Shown: positions 24,402 through 32,496, counted from the stretch's first letter. The stretch is 64,000 nt of DNA from Streptomyces fradiae (GCF_041270065.1 NZ_CP065958.1:6758001-6822000), one strand, 5' to 3'. Notes: generated by a model not told the origin, from the sequence alone. Made by a program: numbers and translations.

Positions 24402-24455
24402 ATGGAAGAGAACTCCCTGCCCGGCGCCGCACGGCCGCCGGGCCCCCGAAGATGA
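24402..24455 (+). CDS. Possible 17-aa leader peptide ORF before signal peptidase
   Basis: A reading frame beginning ATGGAAGAG encodes MEENSLPGAARPPGPRR, and its TGA (24453-24455) overlaps the signal peptidase ATG (24452) as ATGA. It starts right after a -10-like TACCGT. This would couple signal peptidase translation to a leaderless upstream ORF. Chance cannot be excluded in DNA this GC-rich. Confidence 0.3.
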   Translation: MEENSLPGAARPPGPRR

Positions 24456-25087
24456 GCGCCCGCCGGGCGGTGCCCGCCGCCCTCACCGGGCTCGTCCTGC
24501 TCTGCCTCCTCGCGGGCGTCGCGGTGACCGCCCTCAGCGTGAAGGTCGAGGGATCGAGCATGGCGCCCACCCTGCACGACGGCGACCGGCTGCTCCCGGT
24601 GCCCGGCTCGGCCGGCGAGGTGCACCGCTTCGACGTCGTCCTGCTGCGCTCGCCGCGGCAGAACGCGCTCCTGGTCAAACGGGTCATCGGCCTGCCCGGC
24701 GACCGGATCGCCATCGTGTCCACCGCCGAGGACCCCTTCCAGGTGCTCCTCCAGGAACAGGGCCGGGGCCCCGTCTACCGTGTGACGGCACGTCAGTGGA
24801 CCGGCCAGGCGCGGCGGACCGGGAACTGCTGCACCGCCGACGGCGCCCGCTCGGCCCGGCCGGAGCTGCGCACGGTGCCGGCCGGGTCCTTCTTCTATCT
24901 CGGCGACAACCCCGATCTCTCCGACGACTCCCGTGCCTACGGCTGGGGCGAGATCGCCCGGGTCGAGGGGCGGGTCGGTCTGCGCGGCGGCCTCGTGCCG
25001 ACCTCGCCGGAGCTCGGGGCGCCGCCGGTCCTGGAGGAGGGGTGGGGGAGCGGCCTGGCGGGCGGGGGGCCGGGTCCGGGACCCTGA
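24452..25087 (+). CDS. Signal peptidase I (S26 family)
   Basis: The 211-aa protein has one N-terminal transmembrane segment (about residues 8-28) and the S26 boxes: SSMAPTLHDGD with the catalytic serine, LLVKRVIGLPGD with the general-base lysine, and the GDNPDLSDDSRAYGW box near the C-terminus. It would cleave signal peptides of Sec and Tat substrates at the outer membrane face. The C-terminal tail is glycine-rich. Unlike the multi-gene lep cluster I recall in Streptomyces, this copy stands alone. The start is set by the ATGA overlap; an in-frame upstream ATG at 24350 is the alternative. Confidence 0.88.
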   Translation: MSARRAVPAALTGLVLLCLLAGVAVTALSVKVEGSSMAPTLHDGDRLLPVPGSAGEVHRFDVVLLRSPRQNALLVKRVIGLPGDRIAIVSTAEDPFQVLLQEQGRGPVYRVTARQWTGQARRTGNCCTADGARSARPELRTVPAGSFFYLGDNPDLSDDSRAYGWGEIARVEGRVGLRGGLVPTSPELGAPPVLEEGWGSGLAGGGPGPGP

Positions 25088-25094
25088 GCGGGCC

Positions 25095-25697
25095 TCAGCC
25101 CGGGACGCGCTCCTCGCCCGTGCTCAGCGCGATCCGCAGGAAGACGTCGGCGATCCGCCCGGCCGACTCCTGCGGCGAGCCCGCCGCCTGCACGATGTGG
25201 CTGGCCGTCAGGCGTACGGCGGTGTCGACCGCGAGCTCGCGCGCGACCGGGTCCACGGCGGGCCAGGCCTCGGCCACGTACGCGCCGGCCATCGCCGACG
25301 CGGTGGCGAACGCCGCCTGGGAGCGGGTCGTCAGATAGGGGAGCAGTCCGTCGTCCCGGGCGCTCGTGAGCATCGCCTTCACCAGCGGATTGCGCGCGGC
25401 CAGGGTGAGGGTGAAGTCCGCCGCGGCGGTGACGGCCGCCCGCAGGTCGTCCCGGTGCGCGTCGAGGGCCGCCTGGATGCCGACCAGGCAGCGCTCCAGC
25501 TCGCGCTGGAACAGGGCCTCGCCGACCGCCTCCTTGGACGGGAACTCCGAGTACAGCGTCTGCCGGCTCACGCCCACGGCGCTCGCGATGTGCGCCATGC
25601 GCAGCTTCTCGAAACCGCGGTCCGCGACGAGTTCGTACGCGGCGTCCAACAGGCGCTCGCGCAGCAGCGTGCGCACCGTCTCCCTGAACCTGGCCAT
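25095..25697 (-). CDS. TetR family regulator divergent from the DUF6230 operon
   Basis: This 200-aa TetR protein has its HTH near residues 28-60 (LRMAHIASAVGVSRQTLYSEF), with YSEFPSKEA the usual end of the DNA-binding domain. The C-terminal helices are alanine-rich. It is read away from the DUF6230/DUF6114 operon, and the 168-bp space between them contains several repeats and a perfect 18-bp palindrome. It is therefore the probable local regulator of that operon. Confidence 0.88.
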   Translation of the reverse strand: MARFRETVRTLLRERLLDAAYELVADRGFEKLRMAHIASAVGVSRQTLYSEFPSKEAVGEALFQRELERCLVGIQAALDAHRDDLRAAVTAAADFTLTLAARNPLVKAMLTSARDDGLLPYLTTRSQAAFATASAMAGAYVAEAWPAVDPVARELAVDTAVRLTASHIVQAAGSPQESAGRIADVFLRIALSTGEERVPG

Positions 25698-25733
25698 CGG
25701 CCCAGCCTAGTGGAGAGGAATTTTCCATCCCCT

Positions 25734-25811
25734 CTGTCCAGACTGTTGACACATCCTCTAATACTGTCCAATTCTCGAACAAGTGGCCACGCAGTGTCAC
25801 GGCCGTGACAC
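25734..25811. promoter_or_regulatory. Control region of the DUF6230/DUF6114 operon
   Basis: A perfect TTGACA (25746-25751) with AATTCT 18 bp later (25770-25775) gives a plausible plus-strand promoter. CTGTCCA occurs twice exactly 30 bp apart (25734-25740 and 25764-25770), flanking the -35. A perfect 18-bp palindrome, GTGTCACGGCCGTGACAC (25794-25811), lies just downstream of the predicted start site. Either element could be the binding site of the divergent TetR protein. Confidence 0.55.
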
Positions 25812-25865
25812 CGATCCCCGCATCCCCACCCGCGCACCGCGCGGGACGACGGTTGGAGAAGGCAC

Positions 25866-26573
25866 ATGTCCGAAGAGATCAGTGAGACCCGGGAGATCCG
25901 GGAGACCCGGGGCGTCACCCGCTGGCGCAGATCCGTCTTCCTGGTGGTGCCGGCCGCCGCGGCCGTCGCCGGGATGGCGACCGCGATGGTCCAGGGCGCC
26001 CTGGCCGCGAACCTCTCGCTGACCAGCGTCCCCTTCACCCTCAGCTCCAAGACGGTCGCCGCGCCCTCCGGCATCGGCGCCGTCATGCACACCGTCGACG
26101 CCGGCGGGCCCAAGGGCGCCGCCGAGGTCGGCATCGCGCAGGCCGGACTCGACGGGCTGTGCGTGCACGCGACCCAGTCGGTCAACCTCCCGGTCATCGG
26201 CAGCCTCGGCACCTGGTCGCTCAACATCTCCTCGCCGGCCGCCGCGACCCCGCTCACCCCGGACCAGCTCGCGGCGGGCGAGGGCCTCCAGGCCCGCAAG
26301 CTCATCCTGGACGCCCAGGCCCTCAAGGCGTCCAAGGCGACCCTCGACGCCACGGACACCACGCCCAACGTGATCGGTGCCGCCGCCGACGGCGCCGGCA
26401 TCAAGGGCACCGGCATCAACGACGGTTCGGCGGGCCAGTTCGGCCTCGACGCGACCGGCGGACGCACCACGATCGAGAGCCTGAAGGCCGACGCCAACGG
26501 CGCGACCATCGCCGGCGCGATCACCCTGCCGGACCTCGCCATCGGCATCGCCCACGGCGAGACGACCTGCTGA
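25866..26573 (+). CDS. DUF6230 family protein, copy 1
   Basis: The 235-aa protein has a short cytosolic, arginine-containing start, one hydrophobic segment (about residues 22-48, ending MVQGALAANLS) and an exported domain rich in short beta strands. It resembles the other two DUF6230 proteins of this operon in the GALAAN-type segment end, a GLC motif about residue 98 and a cysteine at the very C-terminus (GETTC), so a conserved disulfide is likely. DUF6230 members were, as I recall, once labelled cholesterol esterases, but no catalytic triad is visible. Function unknown. First gene of the operon, with GGAGAAGG upstream. Confidence 0.8.
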   Translation: MSEEISETREIRETRGVTRWRRSVFLVVPAAAAVAGMATAMVQGALAANLSLTSVPFTLSSKTVAAPSGIGAVMHTVDAGGPKGAAEVGIAQAGLDGLCVHATQSVNLPVIGSLGTWSLNISSPAAATPLTPDQLAAGEGLQARKLILDAQALKASKATLDATDTTPNVIGAAADGAGIKGTGINDGSAGQFGLDATGGRTTIESLKADANGATIAGAITLPDLAIGIAHGETTC

Positions 26574-26678
26574 TTCCGTACCTCCGCACCCCCCACGGGT
26601 ACGGGGCGCCGCCCGCACCGGACGCGGCGCCCCGGACCACCGACTCCCCCCCGGCCCCCTCACCGTTGCGAGGTCCGT

Positions 26679-27173
26679 ATGACGCACGACCCGGAGCCCG
26701 AAAGCGCAGCACCCGTGTCCGAGCCGGGAGCCGCGCCCGCACCCGTACCGCGCGCGGGCGGTCCGCTGCCGCGCGCCCGGCTCGCCTTCCGGCGCTGGCG
26801 CCGCACCCGGCCCTTCTGGGCGGCGCTGTGGACCGGACTCGGCGGCTTCGTGATCCTCTTCCTGCCGCTCGCGCCGCTCGGCAAGATCCTCCAGATCGGC
26901 GTCGGCGGCATCGCGGGCATGGCCGGCGGAGTGCTCCTGATGGCGATGGCACTGCTGATCCTCTTCCTGCCCAGCCAGCGCCACACCGCGGGCGTCATCG
27001 CGGTGATCGCCGGCGTCGCCTCCTTCCCGCTGTCCAACCTCGGCGGCCTGTTCCTCGGCATGTTCCTCGCCGTGCTCGGCGGCGCCATGGCCTTCTCCTG
27101 GCTGCCCGAGAAGCCGGCCCGCCGGCGCCGCGGCCGTCCCGCCCCCGCCCGGGAAGGGAGCGCCGTCGCATGA
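26679..27173 (+). CDS. DUF6114 family membrane protein, copy 1
   Basis: The 164-aa protein has a proline-rich cytosolic N-terminus (about 45 residues), the motif RTRPFW, and four hydrophobic segments between about residues 48 and 145. The last two are linked through SNLGGLFLGM. The tail is basic. The same RTRPFW and SNLGG motifs recur in the second DUF6114 protein here. Function is unknown, but pairing with DUF6230 suggests it anchors or exports that protein. It starts 105 bp after copy 1 of DUF6230; its stop overlaps the next start (ATGA). Confidence 0.8.
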   Translation: MTHDPEPESAAPVSEPGAAPAPVPRAGGPLPRARLAFRRWRRTRPFWAALWTGLGGFVILFLPLAPLGKILQIGVGGIAGMAGGVLLMAMALLILFLPSQRHTAGVIAVIAGVASFPLSNLGGLFLGMFLAVLGGAMAFSWLPEKPARRRRGRPAPAREGSAVA

Positions 27174-27931
27174 GCGCGTACCCCAGCCCCCGCGAGACCG
27201 CCCGCGCACTGGCCCGGGCCGGCGCCCGCTGGAACGCCGAGATGCTCGCCGAGGCCGCCGACGGCACCCGCCGCGGCACCCGGTGGGGACGCGGCGCCTT
27301 CGCCCTCGTCCCGGCCGCGCTCGCCGTCGGCGCGCTCGGCGGCGCCATGTCGCAGGGCGCCCTCGCCGCCAACTTCAGCGTCACCGGCCAGCCCTTCACC
27401 CTCACCTCCAACGGAGTCTCCGGCACCGGCTTCGGCGCCATCGTCAACACCCCGCCGGTCGGAAAGCCCGACGGCACCTCCACCGCCACCACCGGCATGG
27501 CCCGGGTCGGCTTCGCCCAGGCCGGGCTCGCCGGACTGTGCGGCATCGTCCATCAGTCGATCGCCGGCCTGCCGTACTCCCTGCTCCTGACCGCCGGCCA
27601 GCAGGTGACCACAGCCCCGCCCGCCACCTTCACCACCGACATCGACGCCTCCAACCTCTACATCCAGGCCACCGAACTCCAGTCGTACGGACCGACCACC
27701 CTGCAGAACGCGGTCATCGGCCAGTCCGCCGACCAGGTCCTCGTCGACGGCCGACCGCTCACCGGCGCCGTGCCCGGCGGCTTCGGCCTCGGCTCGGCCG
27801 GCGGCCCCGGCGGCAGCTCCGTCAATCTGCACGGCCTCAACGCCACCGCGTACGACGCCGAGATCGCCGGCGCCCTCGTGCTGCCCCAGCTGGACATCCG
27901 CATCGTCGGCGGAACGGCGACGTCATGCTGA
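27170..27931 (+). CDS. DUF6230 family protein, copy 2
   Basis: This 253-aa protein has a longer cytosolic start (about 40 residues) than copy 1, then the same layout: a hydrophobic segment ending MSQGALAANFS, a GLC motif near residue 123 and a terminal cysteine (GTATSC). The exported part is rich in threonine, glycine and small residues, consistent with a beta-sandwich. The ATG overlaps the preceding DUF6114 stop by 4 bases, and the 3' end overlaps the next gene by 7 bases. Function unknown. Confidence 0.8.
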   Translation: MSAYPSPRETARALARAGARWNAEMLAEAADGTRRGTRWGRGAFALVPAALAVGALGGAMSQGALAANFSVTGQPFTLTSNGVSGTGFGAIVNTPPVGKPDGTSTATTGMARVGFAQAGLAGLCGIVHQSIAGLPYSLLLTAGQQVTTAPPATFTTDIDASNLYIQATELQSYGPTTLQNAVIGQSADQVLVDGRPLTGAVPGGFGLGSAGGPGGSSVNLHGLNATAYDAEIAGALVLPQLDIRIVGGTATSC

Positions 27932-28314
27932 GCGACGCCCGGCGCTGGTTCCGGGCCTTCCGGCGCACCCGGCCGTTCTGGGGCGGCCTCTGGCTGGTCG
28001 CGGGCGGCTGGACGGTGCTCAAGTTCTCGCTCAGCTCGGTGCAGTTGATCGTGAACACCGGCTTCGGGGGAGTGGCCGGCTACCTCACCGGCGGCGGCAT
28101 GATCCTGTGCGGGCTCATCCCGATCGCCGCACCCCGCCAGCGCTACACCTTCGGTCTCATCGGCACCGTGCTCGCGGTGGTCTCGCTGGTCGTGTCCAAC
28201 CTGGGCGGCTTCCTGGTGGGGATGGCCCTCGGCGTGCTGGGCGGTGCGATGACGGTCGGCTGGGGCCCCAAGCGCCCGGGCCGCCCCGCCCGCCGCCTTG
28301 CGGAGGAGAGCTGA
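27925..28314 (+). CDS. DUF6114 family membrane protein, copy 2
   Basis: The 129-aa protein is a compact version of copy 1: RTRPFW near residue 15, four hydrophobic segments, SNLGGFLVGM and a short basic tail. It lacks the long N-terminal extension of copy 1. The start overlaps the DUF6230 copy 2 stop by 7 bases and its stop shares one base with the next ATG (TGATG), so translation is coupled. Function unknown. Confidence 0.8.
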   Translation: MLSDARRWFRAFRRTRPFWGGLWLVAGGWTVLKFSLSSVQLIVNTGFGGVAGYLTGGGMILCGLIPIAAPRQRYTFGLIGTVLAVVSLVVSNLGGFLVGMALGVLGGAMTVGWGPKRPGRPARRLAEES

Positions 28315-28910
28315 TGCGCCGGACACTCGCCGTCGCCGCTGTGCTGCTCGTCGCCGTCGCCACGGCCGTCCTGCCGGACCGGGCCGGCAACGCCGCCCCG
28401 CGTGCCGCGGCGGAGGTCGTCCCGCTGGGCGTGCCCTTCCTCCCGTCCCCGTACCCCCTCGACGTACGGATCGACAGCCTGGTCGCCACCTCCCTGACCG
28501 CGGAGCTCGGCGTCACCATCCGTCTGTCCGACGGCTCGACGGTGCAGACGAACAAGTACACCTTCACCAAGCTCAAGGTCAGCCGCCACATGAGGGTGAC
28601 CCAGCGCGCCGACGGCCACACCCTGACCATCGACGTGCCGAACCAGGGCTCGCTCGGCGGCTACGACAGCGCGGGCAACCCCGAGACCACCACCATGTGG
28701 GGCACGATCGACAACATCTGCGTCCTGCTCATCGCCTGCCACATCCAGGACCTGCTCAACTTCTTCGGTCAGTTCATCCCGCTCACCTCCGGCGCCACCG
28801 ACTTCCGCGGCACCATCTACGCGATCCGCACCGTCGACGACCACGCCGCGCTCAACTCCACCGACAACCCCGTCCACCTGCCCGGCACGATCACGGTGAC
28901 CAGCCCATGA
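28314..28910 (+). CDS. Secreted protein of unknown function in the DUF6230/DUF6114 operon
   Basis: The 198-aa protein has a clear Sec signal peptide (MRRTLAVAAVLLVAVATAVL, cleavage probably after an alanine near residue 28) and no further membrane segment. The mature part has alternating hydrophobic residues typical of beta strands, two close cysteines in ICVLLIACHIQDLL, and ends soon after. I do not recognise a family. GGAGGAGAG lies upstream, and the stop overlaps the next start (ATGA). It is probably an extracellular partner of the DUF6230 proteins. Confidence 0.7.
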   Translation: MRRTLAVAAVLLVAVATAVLPDRAGNAAPRAAAEVVPLGVPFLPSPYPLDVRIDSLVATSLTAELGVTIRLSDGSTVQTNKYTFTKLKVSRHMRVTQRADGHTLTIDVPNQGSLGGYDSAGNPETTTMWGTIDNICVLLIACHIQDLLNFFGQFIPLTSGATDFRGTIYAIRTVDDHAALNSTDNPVHLPGTITVTSP

Positions 28911-29617
28911 CCGCCGCCCCCGGCCTCGAGGAGGGGCGCACGCACTGGCGGCGCTCGCTCGCCGTCGCCCTGCCCGCCCTGCTCGCGGCCGGCTCCCTGG
29001 CCGCCGCGATGACCGGCGGCGCGCTCGCCGTCGACCTCCGCATCCAGGACCGGCCGGTGGACTTCACCACCAGCAGTCTGTACGGCACCCAGTACGGCGC
29101 CGCCGTCGTCGACCAGACCGTGGTGCGGCCCGACGGCACCACCGGCTCGCTGCGCGTGCTGCGCATGGGCTTCGCGGACGGGGTCATCAACGGGTTGTGT
29201 TTGAGCCAGCGCCAGCAGATCGCCGGCGTGACCTACACCCTGCTCCTCACCCTCGGCGACACCGACCCCGGCACCTGGGAGATCCGCACCAAGAACACGG
29301 TCCTGGACCTGCGCGACGCCACCGGCGAGCTGGACATGGACGGCATCGTCGACCTCAACGTCAACGGCGCCGACGTGAAGACCGTCAAGGACGCCACCGG
29401 CGCCTACCTCCCCAACCCGCTGGACAGCCCGCAGCACCGCTTCGGCATCCAGGCCCGCTACGCCAAGTTCGACGCCATCACCGGCACCGCCCAGGACATG
29501 CAGATCCCCGGTCTGCTCACCACCCCGAGACTGAGCGTCGCCGTGAAGCCCGGCACGGTCGCCTGCCCGAAGCCCGCCGCCCCCACCGGCACCCCCGGGA
29601 CGCCCGGCGCCCCCTAG
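28907..29617 (+). CDS. DUF6230 family protein, copy 3
   Basis: This 236-aa protein is the third DUF6230 copy: cytosolic start, hydrophobic segment ending MTGGALAVDLR (the LAAN of the other copies reads LAVD), NGLC at about residue 98 and a cysteine in the C-terminal GTVACPKP, followed by a proline/threonine tail (PTGTPGTPGAP). The tail is absent from copies 1 and 2 and could be a wall-spanning linker. Last gene of the operon; it converges on the secreted peptidase gene 24 bp away. Confidence 0.8.
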   Translation: MTAAPGLEEGRTHWRRSLAVALPALLAAGSLAAAMTGGALAVDLRIQDRPVDFTTSSLYGTQYGAAVVDQTVVRPDGTTGSLRVLRMGFADGVINGLCLSQRQQIAGVTYTLLLTLGDTDPGTWEIRTKNTVLDLRDATGELDMDGIVDLNVNGADVKTVKDATGAYLPNPLDSPQHRFGIQARYAKFDAITGTAQDMQIPGLLTTPRLSVAVKPGTVACPKPAAPTGTPGTPGAP

Positions 29618-29641
29618 GAGCTGAGCGCCGGGCGCGGCGGG

Positions 29642-31240
29642 TCAGCGGACGTGGCCGAGCAGTCCGTGCAGGGTCATGCCCGCCTCGGGAGCCGCGCCGC
29701 GGGTCTCGGCGGGCTTGGCGGGCTCCGGCTCCGGGAGCGTCTCGCAGACCGCGTCCGCCTCCGCGCCGGCGTTCGCGGCGCGCGGCACCTTGCCGGTGGA
29801 GAGGTAGGCGGTGAGGTGCTCGTCCATGCAGTCGTTGCCGGCCAGCGTCACGCCGTGGTTGCCGCCGCCCTCCTCGACGACCAGGCTGGAGCCCCGCACC
29901 ATCCGGTGCAGCGCGACCCCGCCCTCGTACGGCGTGGCGGCGTCGTCGGTGGCCTGGAGGATCAGCGTGGGCGGCACCTGGTCGTTGTGCACGTCCGGCG
30001 GGGACAGCGGCTCGACCGGCCAGAAGGCGCACGGCGCGTTGTACCAGGCGTTGTTCCAGGTGGAGAACGGCGCCTTGGCGTGGGTCTCCCAGTTGTCCTT
30101 GCGCCACACGCTCCAGTCGCGCGGCCAGGCCGCGTCCCGGCACTGCACGCTCGCGTAGACCGAGTAGCCGTTCTCGGCCGACGCGTCCGCCGCCGCGTAG
30201 TCCTCGTACGCCTTCACCAGCGGTGCGCTGTCCTGGTCGTTGACGTAGGCGGCGAAGGCGGTCGCGAGCCGCGGCCAGTAGCCGTTGTAGTAGCCGCCCG
30301 GCAGATACGTGTCCTCCAGCTCGCCCGGCCCGACCTTGCCGCCCGCCGGCGTGGTCGCCAGCTCGTCGCGCATCCGGTACCAGGCCGCCTCGACCGCCGT
30401 CGGGTCGGTGCCGAGCCGGTAGGTCGCGTCGTTGCGGGCCACCCAGGCGGCGAAGTCCTTGTGCCGGGTGTCGAAGGCGTAGTCCTGCGAGAGGTTGTCC
30501 TCGTACCAGACGCCGTGCGGGTTGACCACGGAGTCCAGGGCCATCCGCCGGACCCGCTCGGGGTAGAGCCGCGCGTACACGGCGCCGAGGTAGGTGCCGT
30601 AGGAGTAGCCGAGGTAGTTGAGTCTCGGCGCGCCGAGGGCGGCGCGGATGGAGTCCATGTCGCGGGCGGTGGAGACGGTGTCGATGTACGGCAGCACGTC
30701 GGCGTACTTGTCGCCGCAGGCCTTCGCGAACGCCTGGGCCCGCTCGACACCGGCCCGTTCGCCCTCGGCGCCGTGCGGCACGGAGTCCGGGCGCACCGGA
30801 TCGAAGTGGCCGGGGCGGCAGTTCAGGGCGGGCTCGCTCTTGCCGACGCCGCGCGGGTCGAAGCCGATGACGTCGTACTGCGCGGCCAGCTTCGGCGGCA
30901 GCGAGGCCGCGACGTAACCGGCCATCCCGCGACCGCTGCCGCCCGGTCCGCCGGGGTTGACGAGCAGCGGGCCCTGGAAGATCTTCGCCGTGTGCGCGAC
31001 CCGGGTCAGGGCGAGCGAGATGCTCCGGCCGGCCGGGTCGTCGTGGTTGAGCGGCACCCGGAGGGTGGCGCACTGGAGCTTCGGATATGCCCTGGTCGGG
31101 CAGTCGGTCCAGGTGAGCGGGGCCACGGGACGGGTGGTCGGGCCGGGCTCGCTCGCGGCGGTGGCGGGCGCGGGCAGGACGGTGACCGTCCCGGCGACCA
31201 GCGCCCCAGCGGCGATCAGTTTTCCTGCGCGGGGTTTCAT
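29642..31240 (-). CDS. Secreted alpha/beta hydrolase, tripeptidyl aminopeptidase type
   Basis: The 532-aa protein begins with a signal peptide (MKPRAGKLIAAGALVAGTVTVLP). NPGGPGGSG is the oxyanion region of the Tap/SlpD/SlpE family, GFDPRGVGKS follows, and the nucleophile elbow is in YLGYSYGTYLGAVYA. The C-terminal TAP-like domain carries QATDDAATPYEGG with the catalytic aspartate and GNHGVTLAG with the histidine. It should remove tripeptides or other short peptides outside the cell. The start at 31240 was chosen for the signal peptide. It converges on the DUF6230 operon. Confidence 0.9.
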   Translation of the reverse strand: MKPRAGKLIAAGALVAGTVTVLPAPATAASEPGPTTRPVAPLTWTDCPTRAYPKLQCATLRVPLNHDDPAGRSISLALTRVAHTAKIFQGPLLVNPGGPGGSGRGMAGYVAASLPPKLAAQYDVIGFDPRGVGKSEPALNCRPGHFDPVRPDSVPHGAEGERAGVERAQAFAKACGDKYADVLPYIDTVSTARDMDSIRAALGAPRLNYLGYSYGTYLGAVYARLYPERVRRMALDSVVNPHGVWYEDNLSQDYAFDTRHKDFAAWVARNDATYRLGTDPTAVEAAWYRMRDELATTPAGGKVGPGELEDTYLPGGYYNGYWPRLATAFAAYVNDQDSAPLVKAYEDYAAADASAENGYSVYASVQCRDAAWPRDWSVWRKDNWETHAKAPFSTWNNAWYNAPCAFWPVEPLSPPDVHNDQVPPTLILQATDDAATPYEGGVALHRMVRGSSLVVEEGGGNHGVTLAGNDCMDEHLTAYLSTGKVPRAANAGAEADAVCETLPEPEPAKPAETRGAAPEAGMTLHGLLGHVR

Positions 31241-31333
31241 ACGGCCTCCGTGCCCCGTGGCGGGCGCGAAAGGACCGTTTCGGTGGAGAGTTGACCCGTT
31301 CGGCGTACGTGACACGCCGTCAGGGACCTCGCT

Positions 31334-32446
31334 TTACGGCGACCGGCGTGAGACCGCCGTCGTCAGGAGGCTGAGCTGCTCGGCCGCCGGCACGCGCGCG
31401 TGGTGGTCGGGTACGGGGCCGGCCGCGCGTCGCCGTTCCGGGCGGGGGGTCGCGCGCCCGCCCGGGCCCATACCGAACTCGGCCGCGAACTCGTGCACCT
31501 GACGGGTGATCCGGCGCTGGTACCAGGTGGGCGCGTAGGCGCCGCCCGCGTACATCCGCTCGTAACGGGCGATCAGTTCGGGGTGGTGACGGCCCAGCCA
31601 GGTGAGGAACCACTCGCGGGCGCCCGGCCGCAGGTGAAGCACGAGCGGTGTGACCGAGGTCGCGCCGGCCTCGGCGACCGCGCGGACCGTGGCGCGCAGC
31701 TGTTCCGGCCGGTCGCCGAGGAACGGGATGACCGGGGCCATCAGGACCCCGCAGCCGATGCCGTGCCCGGCGAGGGTGCGGACGACGTCCAGGCGCCGCT
31801 CGGGGGCCGGGGTGCCGGGCTCGACGGTGCGCCACAGCTCCCGGTCGGTGAAGCCGACGGAGACGGACACGCCGACCTCGGTCACCTCGGCGGCCTGCCG
31901 CAGCAGCTCCAGGTCGCGCAGGATCAGCGTGCCCTTGGTGAGGATCGAGAACGGGTTGGCCCGGTCCCGCAGCGCCTCCAGGATCCCGGGCATCAGCCGG
32001 TAGCGGCCCTCCGCGCGCTGGTAGCAGTCGACATTGGTGCCCATGGCGATGTGCGCGCCCTGCCAGCGCGGCGAGGCGAGGTGGGCGCGCAGCAGCTCCG
32101 GGGCGTTCAACTTCACCACGATCTGGGAGTCGAAGCCGATGCCGGTGTCCAGGTCCAGATAGCTGTGGGTCTTGCGGGCGAAGCAGTACACGCACGCGTG
32201 CGTGCAGCCGCGGTACGGGTTGACCGTCCACTCGAAGGGCATGCGGGAGGCGCCGGGCACCCGGTTGACGATCGACCGGGCCCGCACCTCGTGGAAGGTG
32301 ATCCCCTGGAACTCGGGTGTGTCGAAGGTACGGGTGGTGACGGCGTCCCGGCCGAACAGCGCGAGGTCGGCGGGCGCGGCGGGAGCGATGGCACCGGTGT
32401 GATGCGTGGTGTCGCCGGCGGTGTCGGCCAGATGGTCCCAGCGCAT
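31334..32446 (-). CDS. Radical SAM protein, Rv2578c/SplB-like
   Basis: The 370-aa protein has the radical SAM cluster motif GCTHACVYCFARK (CxxxCxxC), preceded by NPYRGC. It belongs to the actinobacterial Rv2578c family, related to spore photoproduct lyase, and is probably a DNA-damage or nucleotide repair enzyme of unknown reaction. The C-terminal 40 residues are arginine/proline-rich and look disordered. GGAGG precedes the ATG. A LexA-type SOS box lies in its promoter, which supports a damage-response role. Confidence 0.9.
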   Translation of the reverse strand: MRWDHLADTAGDTTHHTGAIAPAAPADLALFGRDAVTTRTFDTPEFQGITFHEVRARSIVNRVPGASRMPFEWTVNPYRGCTHACVYCFARKTHSYLDLDTGIGFDSQIVVKLNAPELLRAHLASPRWQGAHIAMGTNVDCYQRAEGRYRLMPGILEALRDRANPFSILTKGTLILRDLELLRQAAEVTEVGVSVSVGFTDRELWRTVEPGTPAPERRLDVVRTLAGHGIGCGVLMAPVIPFLGDRPEQLRATVRAVAEAGATSVTPLVLHLRPGAREWFLTWLGRHHPELIARYERMYAGGAYAPTWYQRRITRQVHEFAAEFGMGPGGRATPRPERRRAAGPVPDHHARVPAAEQLSLLTTAVSRRSP

Positions 32447-32478
32447 GGACGCCTCCTCGGTCGGCGGTGGTGAGTGCC

Positions 32479-32496
32479 AGAATAGAACACGTGTTC
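32479..32496 (-). promoter_or_regulatory. SOS box (LexA site) and -10 of the radical SAM gene
   Basis: GAACACGTGTTC (32485-32496) is a perfect 12-bp palindrome matching the GAAC-N4-GTTC core of Gram-positive LexA boxes. On the minus strand it is directly followed by TATTCT (32484-32479), a good -10, so bound LexA would cover the spacer. The start site would be near 32472, about 26 nt before the ATG. Confidence 0.75.

Noticed and set aside
24350..24451. Longer signal peptidase N-terminus from ATG 24350
   Set aside because: The extra 34 residues are Arg/Pro-rich and not typical of the family; the ATG at 24452 overlaps a short ORF stop and directly precedes the membrane anchor.
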